Positions 25,710 through 34,852 of a DNA stretch of 64,000 bases are shown piece after piece (the first letter of the stretch is position 1; each line of letters begins with the position of its first letter). The translations under genes were made by a program, and so were the position numbers. Under the pieces are notes generated by a model. That model was not told the DNA's origin. It searched no databases and was given only the letters and a program-made list of their open reading frames with translations. This DNA comes from Nocardia brasiliensis NBRC 14402 (GTDB taxonomy: Bacteria > Actinomycetota > Actinomycetes > Mycobacteriales > Mycobacteriaceae), in contig NZ_BAFT02000038.1 in the NCBI RefSeq assembly GCF_000308475.2, positions 1 to 64,000 of the forward strand, written 5' to 3'.

Positions 25710-27491
25710 TTATCGGCCCGCGGCGTAGCCCTGCATGCCGCGCGGATTGGCGCCCGCGGAAAGGACCCCGGCCTCGGGATCGCGGGCCACCGCGCACAAC
25801 CGGCCCTCCGACCACGGTGGTCCCACGTTGACCTGATGACCGCGTCGTTCCAGGTCGGCGATCACCTCCGGGTCCATCCGCGACTCGACGAACACCGCAC
25901 CCGGGCTCATCGCGCGTGGATAGAACGAGCCGGGGAAGCTTTCCTGATGCCAGTTCGGCGCGTCGATCGCGCCCTGTAGATCCAGCCCGCCGCGCACGCG
26001 CTCACGCAACACGACCGACAGGAAGAAATGCACGCTCCACTGATCCTGCTGATCGCCGCCCGGCGTGCCGAACGCCATCACGGCTTCCCCGTCGCGCAAC
26101 GCCATCGAGGGGCTGAGCGTGGTACGCGGACGACGGCCCGGCTGCAGCGAATTCGGTAGTCCCGGCTCCAGCCAGGACATCTGTAGTCGGGTGCCGAGCG
26201 GGAAACCCAGTTCGGGCACAACGGGATTGGACTGCAACCAGCCACCGCTCGGGGTCGCCGCGATCATGTTGCCCCAGCGGTCGACGATGTCCACCTGACA
26301 CGTGTCACCCTTGGTGGCACCGGTGGTGGCGACCGTCGGTTCGCCCGCACCGAGCGGAACCTCGGTCGCGCCAACGGAATTCGTCTGGACATAGCCACTG
26401 AGTCGGGGCCGCAGGCCGTCCGGGCTGCCGGGACGCAGCTCGAAGGAGGCCTGCGGCCCGATCAGCGCACTGCGTTGTGCGTTGTACCAAGGAGAAAGCA
26501 GTGTCGACATCGACACCTGTGCGCTGTCCCCGTACCACGCCTCTCGATCGGCCATCGCCAGTTTCGAGCCTTCGATGAGAGTGTGGTAGTACTCCGGTGT
26601 GCCGTATTCGAGCCGGTTCGGCAGCAATGCCAACTGCTGCAGGAACACCGGACCCTGGCTCCACAGTCCCGGCTTGGCCACGGTCCAGCCATTCCAGGTG
26701 TAGGTCACCGGATTTTCATACGACGCAGTGAAGTTCGCGAGGTCGTCACCGGTCAGGGTGCCGACGTGCCGCTCGCCCGAGGTGTCCATGGTCGGGCGGT
26801 CGCTGGCCGCGACCAACGCCTCCGCGATGAAACCCTCGCGCCAGATCTTGCGCGCGGCCTCGATCTGGCCTTCCCGGTCGCTGCTCGCCGCCTCGGCTTC
26901 GGCGATGAGGCGGCGCCAGGTGGTGGCCAGCACCGGGTTGCGCAGCAGCGCGCCCGCGGCGGGCGGCTTTCCGTCGCGCAGGTAGAGCTCGGCGGAGGTG
27001 GTCCACTCGTTCTCGAACAGCTCGGCGACCGTCGAAACGGTCTCGCCGACCCGCTCGACCGCCGGGTGGCCGCGCTCGGCGTTCCAGATCGCGTACGACA
27101 GCACCTCGGACAGCCGCTTGGTCCCGTGGTCGCGCAGCAGCAGCATCCAGGCGTCGAACGCGCCGGGCACGGCCGCGGCCAGCGGGCCGGTGCCGGGCAC
27201 CAGATCGAGACCGAGCGCGTTGTAGCGCGCGATCGTCGCGGCGGCGGGCGCCGGACCCTGACCGCAGAGCACCCGCGGCGGCAGGCCGGCCGGCGCGAGG
27301 ATGATCGGCACCTCACCAGCGGGGCCGTTCAGATGAGGCTCGACCACATGCAACACGAAACCCGCGGCGACCGCCGCGTCGAAAGCGTTGCCGTCGTCCT
27401 CTAGCACCGCCATGGCGGCGGCGGAGGCGAGCCAGTGGGTGGACGACACCATCCCGAAGGTGCCCTGCAGGGTCGGTCGCGTGGTGAACAC
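25710..27491 (-). CDS. Gamma-glutamyltransferase family Ntn hydrolase (cytoplasmic)
   Basis: The 593-residue GGT-family protein is expected to self-cleave before Thr397 (KGDT-CQVDIVDRWGN), giving a large and a small subunit. The C-terminal half holds the usual TPSGGWLQSNPVVPELGF and RPRTTLSPSMALRDGE stretches. The N-terminus (MFTTRPTLQGTFGMVSSTHWLAS) has no signal peptide, unlike periplasmic GGT, so it should act inside the cell. The glycine-rich G-x-GGG loop of classical GGT is NGPAGEVPIILAP here. It lies upstream of a peptide importer and divergent from a LysR gene; hydrolysis of imported gamma-glutamyl peptides is the likely role. Confidence 0.88.
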   Translation of the reverse strand: MFTTRPTLQGTFGMVSSTHWLASAAAMAVLEDDGNAFDAAVAAGFVLHVVEPHLNGPAGEVPIILAPAGLPPRVLCGQGPAPAAATIARYNALGLDLVPGTGPLAAAVPGAFDAWMLLLRDHGTKRLSEVLSYAIWNAERGHPAVERVGETVSTVAELFENEWTTSAELYLRDGKPPAAGALLRNPVLATTWRRLIAEAEAASSDREGQIEAARKIWREGFIAEALVAASDRPTMDTSGERHVGTLTGDDLANFTASYENPVTYTWNGWTVAKPGLWSQGPVFLQQLALLPNRLEYGTPEYYHTLIEGSKLAMADREAWYGDSAQVSMSTLLSPWYNAQRSALIGPQASFELRPGSPDGLRPRLSGYVQTNSVGATEVPLGAGEPTVATTGATKGDTCQVDIVDRWGNMIAATPSGGWLQSNPVVPELGFPLGTRLQMSWLEPGLPNSLQPGRRPRTTLSPSMALRDGEAVMAFGTPGGDQQDQWSVHFFLSVVLRERVRGGLDLQGAIDAPNWHQESFPGSFYPRAMSPGAVFVESRMDPEVIADLERRGHQVNVGPPWSEGRLCAVARDPEAGVLSAGANPRGMQGYAAGR

Positions 27492-27512
27492 CTGATGAGT
27501 ATCACCCGACGA

Positions 27513-27530
27513 TCTTGGTTACGTCCAAGA
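27513..27530. promoter_or_regulatory. LysR-type binding palindrome
   Basis: TCTTGG-N6-CCAAGA (18 bp) sits in the 65-base gap between the GGT-family gene and the LysR gene. Its size and position suit a LysR recognition site controlling both directions. A second short dyad, ATAGCCTAT, lies at 27550-27558 next to the LysR start. Confidence 0.65.
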
Positions 27531-27556
27531 CATCTATTGCACCAAACCGATAGCCT

Positions 27557-28462
27557 ATGGTTATGGAACGCCAGCAGCTCGAGTACTTCGTCGCGATCGT
27601 CGAGCACGGTGGATTCACGCACGCCGCACGGGCGCTACGGGTAGCCCAGCCGTCGCTGTCGCGGGCCATCGGCAAGCTCGAGCGCGAGCTGGAAGTACCG
27701 CTTTTCCACCGGGTCGGCCGCAATGCCGTGCTGAGCAACGCGGGCCAGCTGATGGTCGACCGCGCGCGGCAGGTGCTGCGCGATCTGGACGCGCTGCGCG
27801 CCGCCGCCCAGGCCGTCGGCGCTGGTGTCGTCGGCCGGGTGGATGTGGCGGCCACCTCATCCTCGACCCTGGAGCCGGTGATCGGCACCATAGCCGCGCT
27901 GCGCGAGCATCACCCCGGCGTGACGGTCGGGACCTGGTCCGCGCTGTCCGCCGCCGAGGTGGTCGCCATGGTGTTGCGCGGACGCTGCGAGGCGGGGGTG
28001 TGCGGTAGCGCGGAGCGACCCGCCGGACAGGGTTTGGTGGCCCATCACCTGCGCGACGAACAGTTCCTGCTCGTCGCGCCGCCGGGCACCGAGATCGGCA
28101 CGGACGGCACCGTGGCGCCGAAAGATCTGCGCGGCATGAGCTTCGTGCTGCCGCCGCCGGCCACCGCGGTCCGCGCCCGCTTCGACCGGCTGGCCGCGAC
28201 CGTCGGCGATCTGCGCATCGCCGCCGAGGTGAGCGACCGCAGTGTGGTGCTGCCGATGGTGCTGCGCGGCATCGGCGCGGGCCTCATGCCCGACGGCTGG
28301 CACGACCTGGCCTGCCGGGCCGGCGCCGCGGTCTACCGTTTCTCCCCGCCCGAGCAGCTACCGCAGTGGCTGGTCTATCGCAGCGGCCCACTAACCGCCG
28401 CCGCCCAGGCCTTCGTCGAAACCACCCTCACCCAAGCCGCGGCGGTACGACCCCCCACCTAG
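27557..28462 (+). CDS. LysR family transcriptional regulator
   Basis: This 301-residue LTTR has the N-terminal HTH QLEYFVAIVEHGGFTHAARAL, QPSLSRAIGKLERELEVPLFHR (residues 7-55) and a periplasmic-binding-like effector domain. The start is the ATG at 27557 or the one at 27563; neither has a clear ribosome site. It is divergent from the gamma-glutamyl hydrolase and peptide importer genes, with a palindrome between, so it probably regulates them in response to a peptide, amino acid or glutathione-derived ligand. Confidence 0.9.
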   Translation: MVMERQQLEYFVAIVEHGGFTHAARALRVAQPSLSRAIGKLERELEVPLFHRVGRNAVLSNAGQLMVDRARQVLRDLDALRAAAQAVGAGVVGRVDVAATSSSTLEPVIGTIAALREHHPGVTVGTWSALSAAEVVAMVLRGRCEAGVCGSAERPAGQGLVAHHLRDEQFLLVAPPGTEIGTDGTVAPKDLRGMSFVLPPPATAVRARFDRLAATVGDLRIAAEVSDRSVVLPMVLRGIGAGLMPDGWHDLACRAGAAVYRFSPPEQLPQWLVYRSGPLTAAAQAFVETTLTQAAAVRPPT

Positions 28463-28487
28463 GTCGTCCCGTCGCGACGGCCCTGCT

Positions 28488-28567
28488 GACCACGCACCCC
28501 TTCCGTGTTCCCGCACCCGCTACGACAGGCCACAGCGGGTGCGCGAACACGGAAGTGGTGCGCGAAC
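28488..28567 (+). repeat. Dispersed imperfect-palindrome repeat, copy A
   Basis: About 80 bases between the LysR and ppc stops. The core is a long dyad: 28501-28521 pairs with 28534-28554 (21-bp arms, one mismatch) around the loop ACGACAGGCCAC. The outer flanks GACCACGCACCCCTTCCGT and GGAAGTGGTGCGCGAA are also shared with copy B at 33922-34003, which is inverted. Here it can also serve as a convergent terminator. Confidence 0.75.
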
Positions 28568-28581
28568 CGCCGCGAGCCTGC

Positions 28582-31353
28582 CTAACCCGAGTTGCGCAGC
28601 GCGGTGGCGAGGCCGTTCATGGTCAGCAGGATGCCGCGCTTCACCAACTCGGAGTCGTCGCCGCCGCGGAGCCTGCGCAGCAGCTGGACCTGCATCTGGT
28701 TCAGGGGCTCCAGGTACGGGAAACGGTTGTGGATCGATTCGGCCAGCGACGGGTTGTCCGCGAGCAGATGGTCGTTGCCGGTGACCGCGGCGTGCATCCG
28801 GATGGTCCGGGCGTGCTCGTCCTTGATCATTCCGAAGATCTGCTCGCGCAGCGCGACGTCGTCCACCAGTTCCGCGTAGCTGGCCGCGATGTCGAGATCG
28901 CTCTTGGCCAGCACCTGCGCCAGATTCGACAGCACGGTACGGAAGAACGGCCAGCGCTCGTACAGGTCGGTGAGCGTCGCGAGGCGCTGCGGATCGTCGT
29001 CGATCCATTCCTCCAGCGCCGTGCCGGTGCCGTACCAGCCGGGCAGCATCACCCTGGCCTGGCTCCAGGACATCACCCACGGGATGGCGCGCAGATCCGC
29101 GACCGAGTTCGTCGGCTTGCGCGAGGCGGGCCTGCTGCCGATGTTCAGATCGCCGACCTCGGCGACCGGGGTGGACTGCCGGAAATATTCGACGAAACCC
29201 GGGGTGTCGTGCACCAGCCGGGCGTAGGCGGCCCGGGCGCGCTCGGCGAGTTCGTCCATGAGTTCGTAGGAGGGCTCCGCGTCGGGGCCGAGACCTTCCA
29301 CGTCGAGCAGCGTCGATTCCAGCGTGCCCGCGATCAGCGACTCCAGATTGCGTTGCGCCGCACCGGGTTCGGCGTACTTGGCCGCGATCACCTCGCCCTG
29401 CTCGGTCAGCCGCAGCGCACCGCGCACCGCGCCCGCGGGTTGAGCCAGGATGGCGTCGTAACTGCGGCCGCCGCCACGACCCACCGTGCCGCCGCGACCG
29501 TGGAAGAGCCGCAACCGGATTCCGAACTTGCGCGCCACCTCCACCAGCTCGAGTTCGGCCCGGTACAGCGCCCAGTTGGCGGCCAGATACCCGCCGTCCT
29601 TGTTGGAATCGGAGTAGCCGAGCATCACCTCCTGGCGCATCCCGCGCGCGGCGACCAGGTCCCGGTACACCGGAACATCCAGCGCCGCCGACAGTGTCGC
29701 CGCCCCCGCGCCGAGGTCCTCGATCGTCTCGAACAGCGGGACGATGCCCACCGAACAGCTCGGCGGCCCGTCCGGCTCGCCCGGATCTAGCAGTCCGCCT
29801 TCCTTCAGCAACAGTGCCGCCTCCAGCATGTCGCTGACCGAGGTGCACATGCTGATGATGTAGTTGGGCACCGCCTCGGCCCCGAAGGTGCTCACCACAT
29901 CCCGTGCGGCACAGACGATATCGATTTCCTTGCGGGCCAGCTCGCTGAGCCTGGCGTGCGGGCCGAGCAGCGGGCGCCTGGTCCGCAGCTCCGCGGCGAG
30001 CAGCTCCACCCGCTCGGGTTCGGACAGGCTCGCGTAGTCGGCATGCACACCCGCCCAGGCCAGCAGCTCGGCCACCACCTGCTCGTGGATTTCCGAGTTC
30101 TGCCGCATGTCCAGCCCTTGCAGATGGAACCCGAAGGTCTCGATCGCGTGCCGCAGCGCGGCCAGCCGGTGATCGGCGAGCAGGTCGTCACCGCTGGCGC
30201 GCAACGAGGCGTCGATGGCATCGAGATCGTCCAGCACGTCCTGCGGCGTGCGATACGGCTCGGCGCCGACATCGAGACCGTCCGGCGGTACCTCGCCGAG
30301 CGCACGCACCGCCGTGGCGGTCAGTCGTCCCCGGATACGGTGCAGCGCACGACGATACGGCTCGTCGGCGTGGGTGGCCGGTTCCGGATAACCCGCCTCG
30401 GCCAAGGCGGCGACCGCCGGCGTCACCGGCACCAACCGCACCGAGAGCGCCAGCACCTTCTCCAGTTCGACCAGGTCGCGCAGATAGCGCGAGAACGCCA
30501 CCGTGGCCGCCTGCTGCCCGGCCTGGCGCACCACATCGGCGGTGACGTACGGGTTTCCGTCCCGGTCGCCGCCGATCCACGAGCCCGGCCGCAGGATCGG
30601 GCGCGGCAGCAGTTCCACCCCGGGCCAGCGGGACCGCAGCGCCGCCCGCACCTCCGCGTTGATCGCGGGGATCACGTCGAACAGGGTGATGTCGTAGTAG
30701 CGCAGGCCCACCGAGATCTCGTCTTGAATCCGCAACCGGGCCAACCGGATCAGCGCGGTGCGCCACAGGCTGAGCACCTGGCGGCGGATCTGCTGTTCGA
30801 AATCGGCGCGCTGCCGCTCGGTTTCGGTGTAGCGCTGCCGCAACCGCATCAGCTCGGTGATCCTGGTCTGCGCGTCGAAGACGGTGCGGCGGCGGGTCTC
30901 GGTGGGGTGCGCGGTGATCACCGGCGACACCAGCGCGTCGGCCAGCAGATCGGCCACCTCGGCACCGTCCAGCGCCGCGGCGTCGAGCTTGCGATAAGTG
31001 GCGGCCAGCGACGAATCCTGCGGCGGTTCACCGGCCGCCTCGTGCGCGGTGCGACGACGATCGCGCTGGATGTCCTCGGCCAGATTGGCCAGCAGCACGA
31101 AATAACTGAACGCGCGGATCAGCGGGAGCGCGATCTGGATTTCGACACCGTCCAGCATCTCCGCGACCGCGCTGCGGTCGACCTCGGCGCGCCGCACCCG
31201 GAACGCCTCGATGCGCACCCGTTCGATCAGGTCGAACACCTCGGGGCCCTCGTGATCACGGATGGTGTCACCGAGGACGCCGCCGAGAAACCGGATGTCG
31301 TCGCGCAGCGGCCGGATCGCGTCCTGCTGCGCCTCGCTCGTCGATTCGCCCAT
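28582..31353 (-). CDS. ppc: Phosphoenolpyruvate carboxylase
   Basis: This 923-residue anaplerotic enzyme converts PEP and bicarbonate to oxaloacetate. Diagnostic motifs are [19 protein letters not shown] with the catalytic His, [16 protein letters not shown], and the [18 protein letters not shown] block. The C-terminus ends LATALRNSG, matching the NTG-type end of bacterial PEPCs. The start is the ATG at 31353; upstream open sequence is Arg/Pro-rich noise. It is monocistronic, convergent with the LysR gene, and shows no obvious unusual features. Confidence 0.97.
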   Translation of the reverse strand: MGESTSEAQQDAIRPLRDDIRFLGGVLGDTIRDHEGPEVFDLIERVRIEAFRVRRAEVDRSAVAEMLDGVEIQIALPLIRAFSYFVLLANLAEDIQRDRRRTAHEAAGEPPQDSSLAATYRKLDAAALDGAEVADLLADALVSPVITAHPTETRRRTVFDAQTRITELMRLRQRYTETERQRADFEQQIRRQVLSLWRTALIRLARLRIQDEISVGLRYYDITLFDVIPAINAEVRAALRSRWPGVELLPRPILRPGSWIGGDRDGNPYVTADVVRQAGQQAATVAFSRYLRDLVELEKVLALSVRLVPVTPAVAALAEAGYPEPATHADEPYRRALHRIRGRLTATAVRALGEVPPDGLDVGAEPYRTPQDVLDDLDAIDASLRASGDDLLADHRLAALRHAIETFGFHLQGLDMRQNSEIHEQVVAELLAWAGVHADYASLSEPERVELLAAELRTRRPLLGPHARLSELARKEIDIVCAARDVVSTFGAEAVPNYIISMCTSVSDMLEAALLLKEGGLLDPGEPDGPPSCSVGIVPLFETIEDLGAGAATLSAALDVPVYRDLVAARGMRQEVMLGYSDSNKDGGYLAANWALYRAELELVEVARKFGIRLRLFHGRGGTVGRGGGRSYDAILAQPAGAVRGALRLTEQGEVIAAKYAEPGAAQRNLESLIAGTLESTLLDVEGLGPDAEPSYELMDELAERARAAYARLVHDTPGFVEYFRQSTPVAEVGDLNIGSRPASRKPTNSVADLRAIPWVMSWSQARVMLPGWYGTGTALEEWIDDDPQRLATLTDLYERWPFFRTVLSNLAQVLAKSDLDIAASYAELVDDVALREQIFGMIKDEHARTIRMHAAVTGNDHLLADNPSLAESIHNRFPYLEPLNQMQVQLLRRLRGGDDSELVKRGILLTMNGLATALRNSG

Positions 31354-31487
31354 GATCGAACAGTATTGCCGCAGGCGCGACGGCGGTATGCGACGGATCC
31401 CACACCCGATCCCCCGACGCTTTCGACCCGCGGCCGGGCCGAGCCGGTCGGCCCCCGAGACACCAAGGGGGCCACCGAGTTTCGCCG

Positions 31488-31910
31488 CTATCCGACCAGG
31501 ACCTGGGAGAACCGCAGGTGGTTGCCCCACGGGTCACGGAAACCGCAGTCCCGCATCCCGTACGGCTGGGTGACCGGGTCCTGGGTGACCTCGACGCCCG
31601 CGTCCCGCAGCCGGGCGAAGGTCTCGTCGACCGCCTCGGTAGTGAAGATCAACATGCCTGCCGCGCCGTTGGCGAGCCGGGCCTGCATCGCGTCGCGGGC
31701 GGCCGGATCCGGATTCATCGACGGCACCTCGAGCAGAAATTCCAGGCCCGGCTGGCCGGCGGGGCCGACCGTGAGCCAGCGGCCGCCGGGGAACGGCAGA
31801 TCCTGGCGCAGCTCGAGTCCGACCACGTCGCGATAGAACTCCAGTGCCCTGTCCTGGTCGCCGACCAGCAGCGCGACGTGGGTGAGTGCGAGATCCTTGC
31901 CGTTGCTCAT
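31488..31910 (-). CDS. VOC/glyoxalase superfamily protein
   Basis: This 140-residue single-repeat-pair vicinal-oxygen-chelate protein has [29 protein letters not shown] at 6-34, a [10 protein letters not shown] strand, and a C-terminal [20 protein letters not shown]. The His and Glu positions usual for metal binding are plausible (His11, Glu57). Relatives include glyoxalase I, extradiol dioxygenases and bleomycin-binding proteins; length and the WGNHLRFSQ end favour a generic PhnB/glyoxalase-like enzyme. It appears to be transcribed alone. Confidence 0.85.
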   Translation of the reverse strand: MSNGKDLALTHVALLVGDQDRALEFYRDVVGLELRQDLPFPGGRWLTVGPAGQPGLEFLLEVPSMNPDPAARDAMQARLANGAAGMLIFTTEAVDETFARLRDAGVEVTQDPVTQPYGMRDCGFRDPWGNHLRFSQVLVG

Positions 31911-32065
31911 GTGCGTGTTCTCCTCGATAGGTGGGTCGAATGTACTGACGGCGGGGCCGTGCCGAATTCATCGAAGCGCATGGTGTCGCCGATCACCACC
32001 GATCCGGACGGCCCGTGGAACCGAATAAGCAGCTGTAATGACCCGTGCAGCCCAGGAGGCCTGTG

Positions 32066-32161
32066 ATGCGTAAGTTCGCCGTTGCCGTCGTCATCGGTGT
32101 GGTCGTCGTCGCCATCGGACTGTTCGTCAGCGGTGGACCGGCCCTGGCCGGCGCCGAATAG
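32066..32161 (+). CDS. 31-residue single-pass membrane or secreted peptide
   Basis: ATG at 32066 is preceded by a near-ideal AGGAGG at 32054-32059, and the frame ends in TAG at 32159-32161. The product starts MRKFAVAVVIGVVVVAIGLF and ends GGPALAGAE: a basic N-terminus, about 18 hydrophobic residues and a PALAGA site that could be cleaved by signal peptidase. It lies between the divergent VOC gene and the convergent AAA ATPase gene, 5 bases from the ATPase stop. The strong ribosome site makes it more credible than a chance ORF. No function is known. Confidence 0.6.
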   Translation: MRKFAVAVVIGVVVVAIGLFVSGGPALAGAE

Positions 32162-32166
32162 GCCCG

Positions 32167-33300
32167 CTACCGCTTCGGCCAATACCACGGCGGCTGATCC
32201 AGCCGGCCTTGGCCCGCGATGGTGGTCGCGCCGTGCTCCTTGACCAGCTCCACGGTGTGCGGATCGGCGGCGCCGCGCGCCAAGGCCCGCACCAGCGGCT
32301 GCGCGTGCGTGACCACCACCACCTGCGTCTGCTCGGCGACGGTGGCGATGAGTTCGGCCAGCGGACCCAGCAATTCGGGGTGCAGACTGGTCTCGGGCTC
32401 GTTCAGCACCAGCAGTTCCGGCGGGCGTGGGCTCAGCAGCGCCGCGACCAAGAGCAGATAGCGCAGTGTGCCGTCGGAGAGTTCGGCGCCGCCCAGCGGG
32501 CGGATCAGTCCGCGCTGGTGCAGCGCCAGCTCGAATCGGCCGTTCCGGTCGCTGATGGCGATCCTGCTCCCCGGAAACGCGCGGTCCACGGCCCGCGTCA
32601 ACCCGTCGGCGTCGCCGATCTCGCGGATGGTCTGCAGTGCCGCCGCGAGGTCGGCGCCGTCGTGGGCGAGCACGGTGGTCCTGGTGCCGACCTGCGGCGT
32701 GCGGGCAGGCGCGGCCGCGTCGGTACGCAAATGGTCGTAGAAACGCCAGGACCGGATCCGCTCGCGCAGCACCAGCAGATCCGGCGCGCGCTGCGGATCC
32801 GCCAGTTCGCTGAGCATGCTGTCGAACGGCTGCAGGGTATGCGGCACCATCGCCCACCCGCCGTCGTCGTCGCGCAGTTGCACCACCGGACCGCCCCGCT
32901 GCGCCAGCAGGGTCGACGGCCGCAGTACCGGCCCGGCCCAGACCGCCTCCGCCTTGATCTCCGGGTCCAGGTTGAACATCGAGGTGCCGTCGGGCACCGG
33001 CGTGCCCAGTTCGGCCGCGTAGCCGAAGTCCGCGGCCGCGAAACCGACCCGCACCCCGGCCGTGTCCGGTTTGCTCGCGCTGTCCCCGCCCTGCCCCGCC
33101 CACAGCGTCGAGGCCACGCCGCCCTCTTCGGCCAGCGCGGCGATCGCCCCGTTCCTGGAGAAGTCCGCCAGCAGCCGCAACGTGCGGTACAGGCTCGACT
33201 TGCCGCTGCCGTTGGCCCCCGTCACCACGTTCAGCCGCCCCAGCGGCATGATCACCTGCCGCAGCGACCGGTAGTTCTCGACAGCCAAGGTCTGCAACAT
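32167..33300 (-). CDS. AAA family ATPase (RecF/OLD-like, AAA_21)
   Basis: This 377-residue SMC-like ATPase has N-terminal LAVENYRSLRQVIMPLGRLNVVTGANGSGKSS with Walker A at 29-36, a signature-like region GGAELSDGTLRYLLL, Walker B LLVLNEPETSLHP and a downstream His switch (VVVVTHAQPLV). There is no TOPRIM domain, so it is not a full OLD nuclease. Such stand-alone proteins are annotated as predicted ATPases of unknown role, sometimes linked to DNA repair or phage defence. No nuclease partner gene is adjacent. Confidence 0.85.
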   Translation of the reverse strand: MLQTLAVENYRSLRQVIMPLGRLNVVTGANGSGKSSLYRTLRLLADFSRNGAIAALAEEGGVASTLWAGQGGDSASKPDTAGVRVGFAAADFGYAAELGTPVPDGTSMFNLDPEIKAEAVWAGPVLRPSTLLAQRGGPVVQLRDDDGGWAMVPHTLQPFDSMLSELADPQRAPDLLVLRERIRSWRFYDHLRTDAAAPARTPQVGTRTTVLAHDGADLAAALQTIREIGDADGLTRAVDRAFPGSRIAISDRNGRFELALHQRGLIRPLGGAELSDGTLRYLLLVAALLSPRPPELLVLNEPETSLHPELLGPLAELIATVAEQTQVVVVTHAQPLVRALARGAADPHTVELVKEHGATTIAGQGRLDQPPWYWPKR

Positions 33301-33337
33301 GACCCCAGGCTAACGATGCGCTACGACACCGGACCGG

Positions 33338-33904
33338 CTACAACTCCCGGATCACCCGGGCCGGGTTACCGGCGGCGAACACCCGCGACGGCAGGTCTCT
33401 GGTGACCACGCTGCCCGCGCCGACCACCGTCTCGTCGCCCACCGTGACGCCCGGACACACGATCACGCCGCCACCGCACCACACGTTGTTCCCGATCCGG
33501 ATCGGCGCCGCCGATTCCCAACGCTGCCTGCGCAATTCGTGATCCGCCATTGGATGCAACGCGGTCAGCAACTGGCATCGCGGTCCGATCGACACATCGT
33601 CACCGATGCTGATCGGCGCGCAATCCAGCAGGATCGCATCATAATTCAGGAAGCTGTTCGTCCCGATCTCGATGAGATACCCGTAGTCGCACTGGAATCG
33701 GGGCATGATCCACGACCCCTCCCCCAGCTTGCCGAGCAGTTCGCGCAGCAACGCCTCGCGCCTGGCGGTCTCCTCGGCGCCGGTGCGATTGAACTCGTCA
33801 CACATCCCCTGCGCTCGCCGCCGCTCGGCGACCAACTCGGGATCGCCGTCCCGGTACAACTCCCCACGGAGCATCCGCTCCTTCTCCACACCCACCCGCC
33901 CCAC
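33338..33904 (-). CDS. Sugar O-acetyltransferase (LacA/Maa-type hexapeptide transferase)
   Basis: This 188-residue left-handed beta-helix acetyltransferase begins KERMLRGELYRDGDPELVAERRRAQ, the maltose/galactoside acetyltransferase N-domain, followed by hexapeptide turns (IGDDVSIGPRCQLLTALHPM with the catalytic His, IRIGNNVWCGGGVIVCPGVTVG). The enzyme would transfer acetyl from acetyl-CoA to a sugar hydroxyl. The start at 33904 or the in-frame ATG at 33874 are both possible. It is monocistronic. Confidence 0.9.
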   Translation of the reverse strand: MGRVGVEKERMLRGELYRDGDPELVAERRRAQGMCDEFNRTGAEETARREALLRELLGKLGEGSWIMPRFQCDYGYLIEIGTNSFLNYDAILLDCAPISIGDDVSIGPRCQLLTALHPMADHELRRQRWESAAPIRIGNNVWCGGGVIVCPGVTVGDETVVGAGSVVTRDLPSRVFAAGNPARVIREL

Positions 33905-33921
33905 CGTAGTGAACTGCCAGC

Positions 33922-34003
33922 GGTTCCCGCACCAGTTCCGAGTTCACGCACCCGGTGTGGCCTGCCGTAGGGCGTGCGTGAACCCAGAAGGGGTGCGTGT
34001 GGT
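33922..34003 (-). repeat. Dispersed imperfect-palindrome repeat, copy B
   Basis: The reverse complement of this stretch aligns with copy A at 28488-28567 over about 80 bases at roughly four in five identity. It begins GACCACACGCACCCCTTC, has the centre CTACGGCAGGCCACA and ends GGAACTGGTGCGGGAAC. The dyad pairs GTTCACGCAC with GTGCGTGAAC. It lies in the 276-base gap between the acetyltransferase gene and cvnD. Confidence 0.7.
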
Positions 34004-34130
34004 CAGAAGGGGTGCGTGCGACGTGGACCAAGCGACAGAATAGGTGGGGGTTCACAGAGGATGCGTACGGTTCACAGGGGTGGTAGACCCTGTGGAGAGT
34101 GTGGGCGGTCTGTGGAACCCGCTCAATGGC

Positions 34131-34169
34131 AACGGGGCCCGACGGCGGGGTGGCCGGTCGGGCCCCGTT
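34131..34169 (-). terminator. Hairpin terminator after cvnD
   Basis: A perfect 13-bp GC-rich stem (34131-34143 pairing with 34157-34169) with a 13-base loop starts 12 bases after the cvnD stop. No U run follows, as in many actinobacterial terminators. It closes the conservon operon. Confidence 0.7.
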
Positions 34170-34180
34170 CGCACGGGGAA

Positions 34181-34774
34181 TCAGGCGGGCATGCCCTGGA
34201 CGGACAGCCGGTGGAACAGGACCTGTTCCAGCAGGGCGACCAGCACCTCTTTGACCGACTCGCGGTCGCGCGCATCGCATTCCAGCACCGGGATCCAGTC
34301 CTCGAGCTCGAGCGCCTCGCGCACCTCGGCGAGGTCGAAGTGGGTGCCGTTGTCGAAACGATTGACCACCACCACGAACGGAGTCTGCTTCTCCTCGAAG
34401 TAGTCCAGCACCGGGTAGCAGTCGTCGACCCGTCCGGTGTCGACCACGATGACCGCGCCGAGCGCGCCGTCGACCAGGTCGTCCCACAGGAAGACGAAGC
34501 GATCCTGCCCCGGGGTGCCGAACAGGTAGAGAATCAGGGAGCGGTCCAACGTGATTCGCCCGAAGTCGAGCGCGACCGTGGTCTGGGTCTTGTCGGCGCG
34601 CCGGCCCGGATCGTCCACGCCGACCGAGACCTCCGTCATCGCGGCCTCGGTGACCAGCGGCTCGATCTCGGATATCGCCCCGATGAACGTTGTTTTTCCG
34701 ACGCCGAATCCACCGCTGATCACGATTTTCACCGACGACGGCATAGTCGGACCCGGCGGCGGCGGGGAGCTCAT
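34181..34774 (-). CDS. cvnD: Conservon small GTPase-like ATP/GTP-binding protein CvnD
   Basis: This 197-residue Ras-like P-loop protein has G1 GGFGVGKTTF at 18-27, a switch region DDPGRRADKTQTTVALDFG, the G3-like LFGTPGQDRF and G4 NRFD. CvnD proteins act at the end of the four-protein conservon complex at the membrane, switching with nucleotide state. The start ATG at 34774 overlaps the stop of the bridging micro-ORF. It is the last gene of cvnA-B-C-D and is followed by a stem-loop terminator. Confidence 0.92.
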   Translation of the reverse strand: MSSPPPPGPTMPSSVKIVISGGFGVGKTTFIGAISEIEPLVTEAAMTEVSVGVDDPGRRADKTQTTVALDFGRITLDRSLILYLFGTPGQDRFVFLWDDLVDGALGAVIVVDTGRVDDCYPVLDYFEEKQTPFVVVVNRFDNGTHFDLAEVREALELEDWIPVLECDARDRESVKEVLVALLEQVLFHRLSVQGMPA

Positions 34775-34851
34775 GACTGCACCTCGCTGACGCTCGGTTC
34801 CGTCATGCGCTCTGCGCACTGGCACATGATTCGCTTACTGCGTGCGCTCAT
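34771..34851 (-). CDS. 26-residue bridging ORF between cvnC and cvnD
   Basis: An ATG one base after the cvnC stop (TGACATG) opens a 26-codon frame, beginning MSARSKRIMCQC, whose TGA overlaps the cvnD ATG in ATGA. It thus spans the only sizeable gap (78 bases) in an otherwise overlapping operon. It probably serves translational coupling rather than making a functional peptide. No Shine-Dalgarno sequence is needed if ribosomes reinitiate. Confidence 0.4.
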   Translation of the reverse strand: MSARSKRIMCQCAERMTEPSVSEVQS

Positions 34852-34852
34852 G

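Noticed and set aside
32167..33300. AAA ATPase as part of an OLD/Gabija-type defence system
   Set aside because: No TOPRIM domain in the protein and no UvrD-like or nuclease partner next to it.
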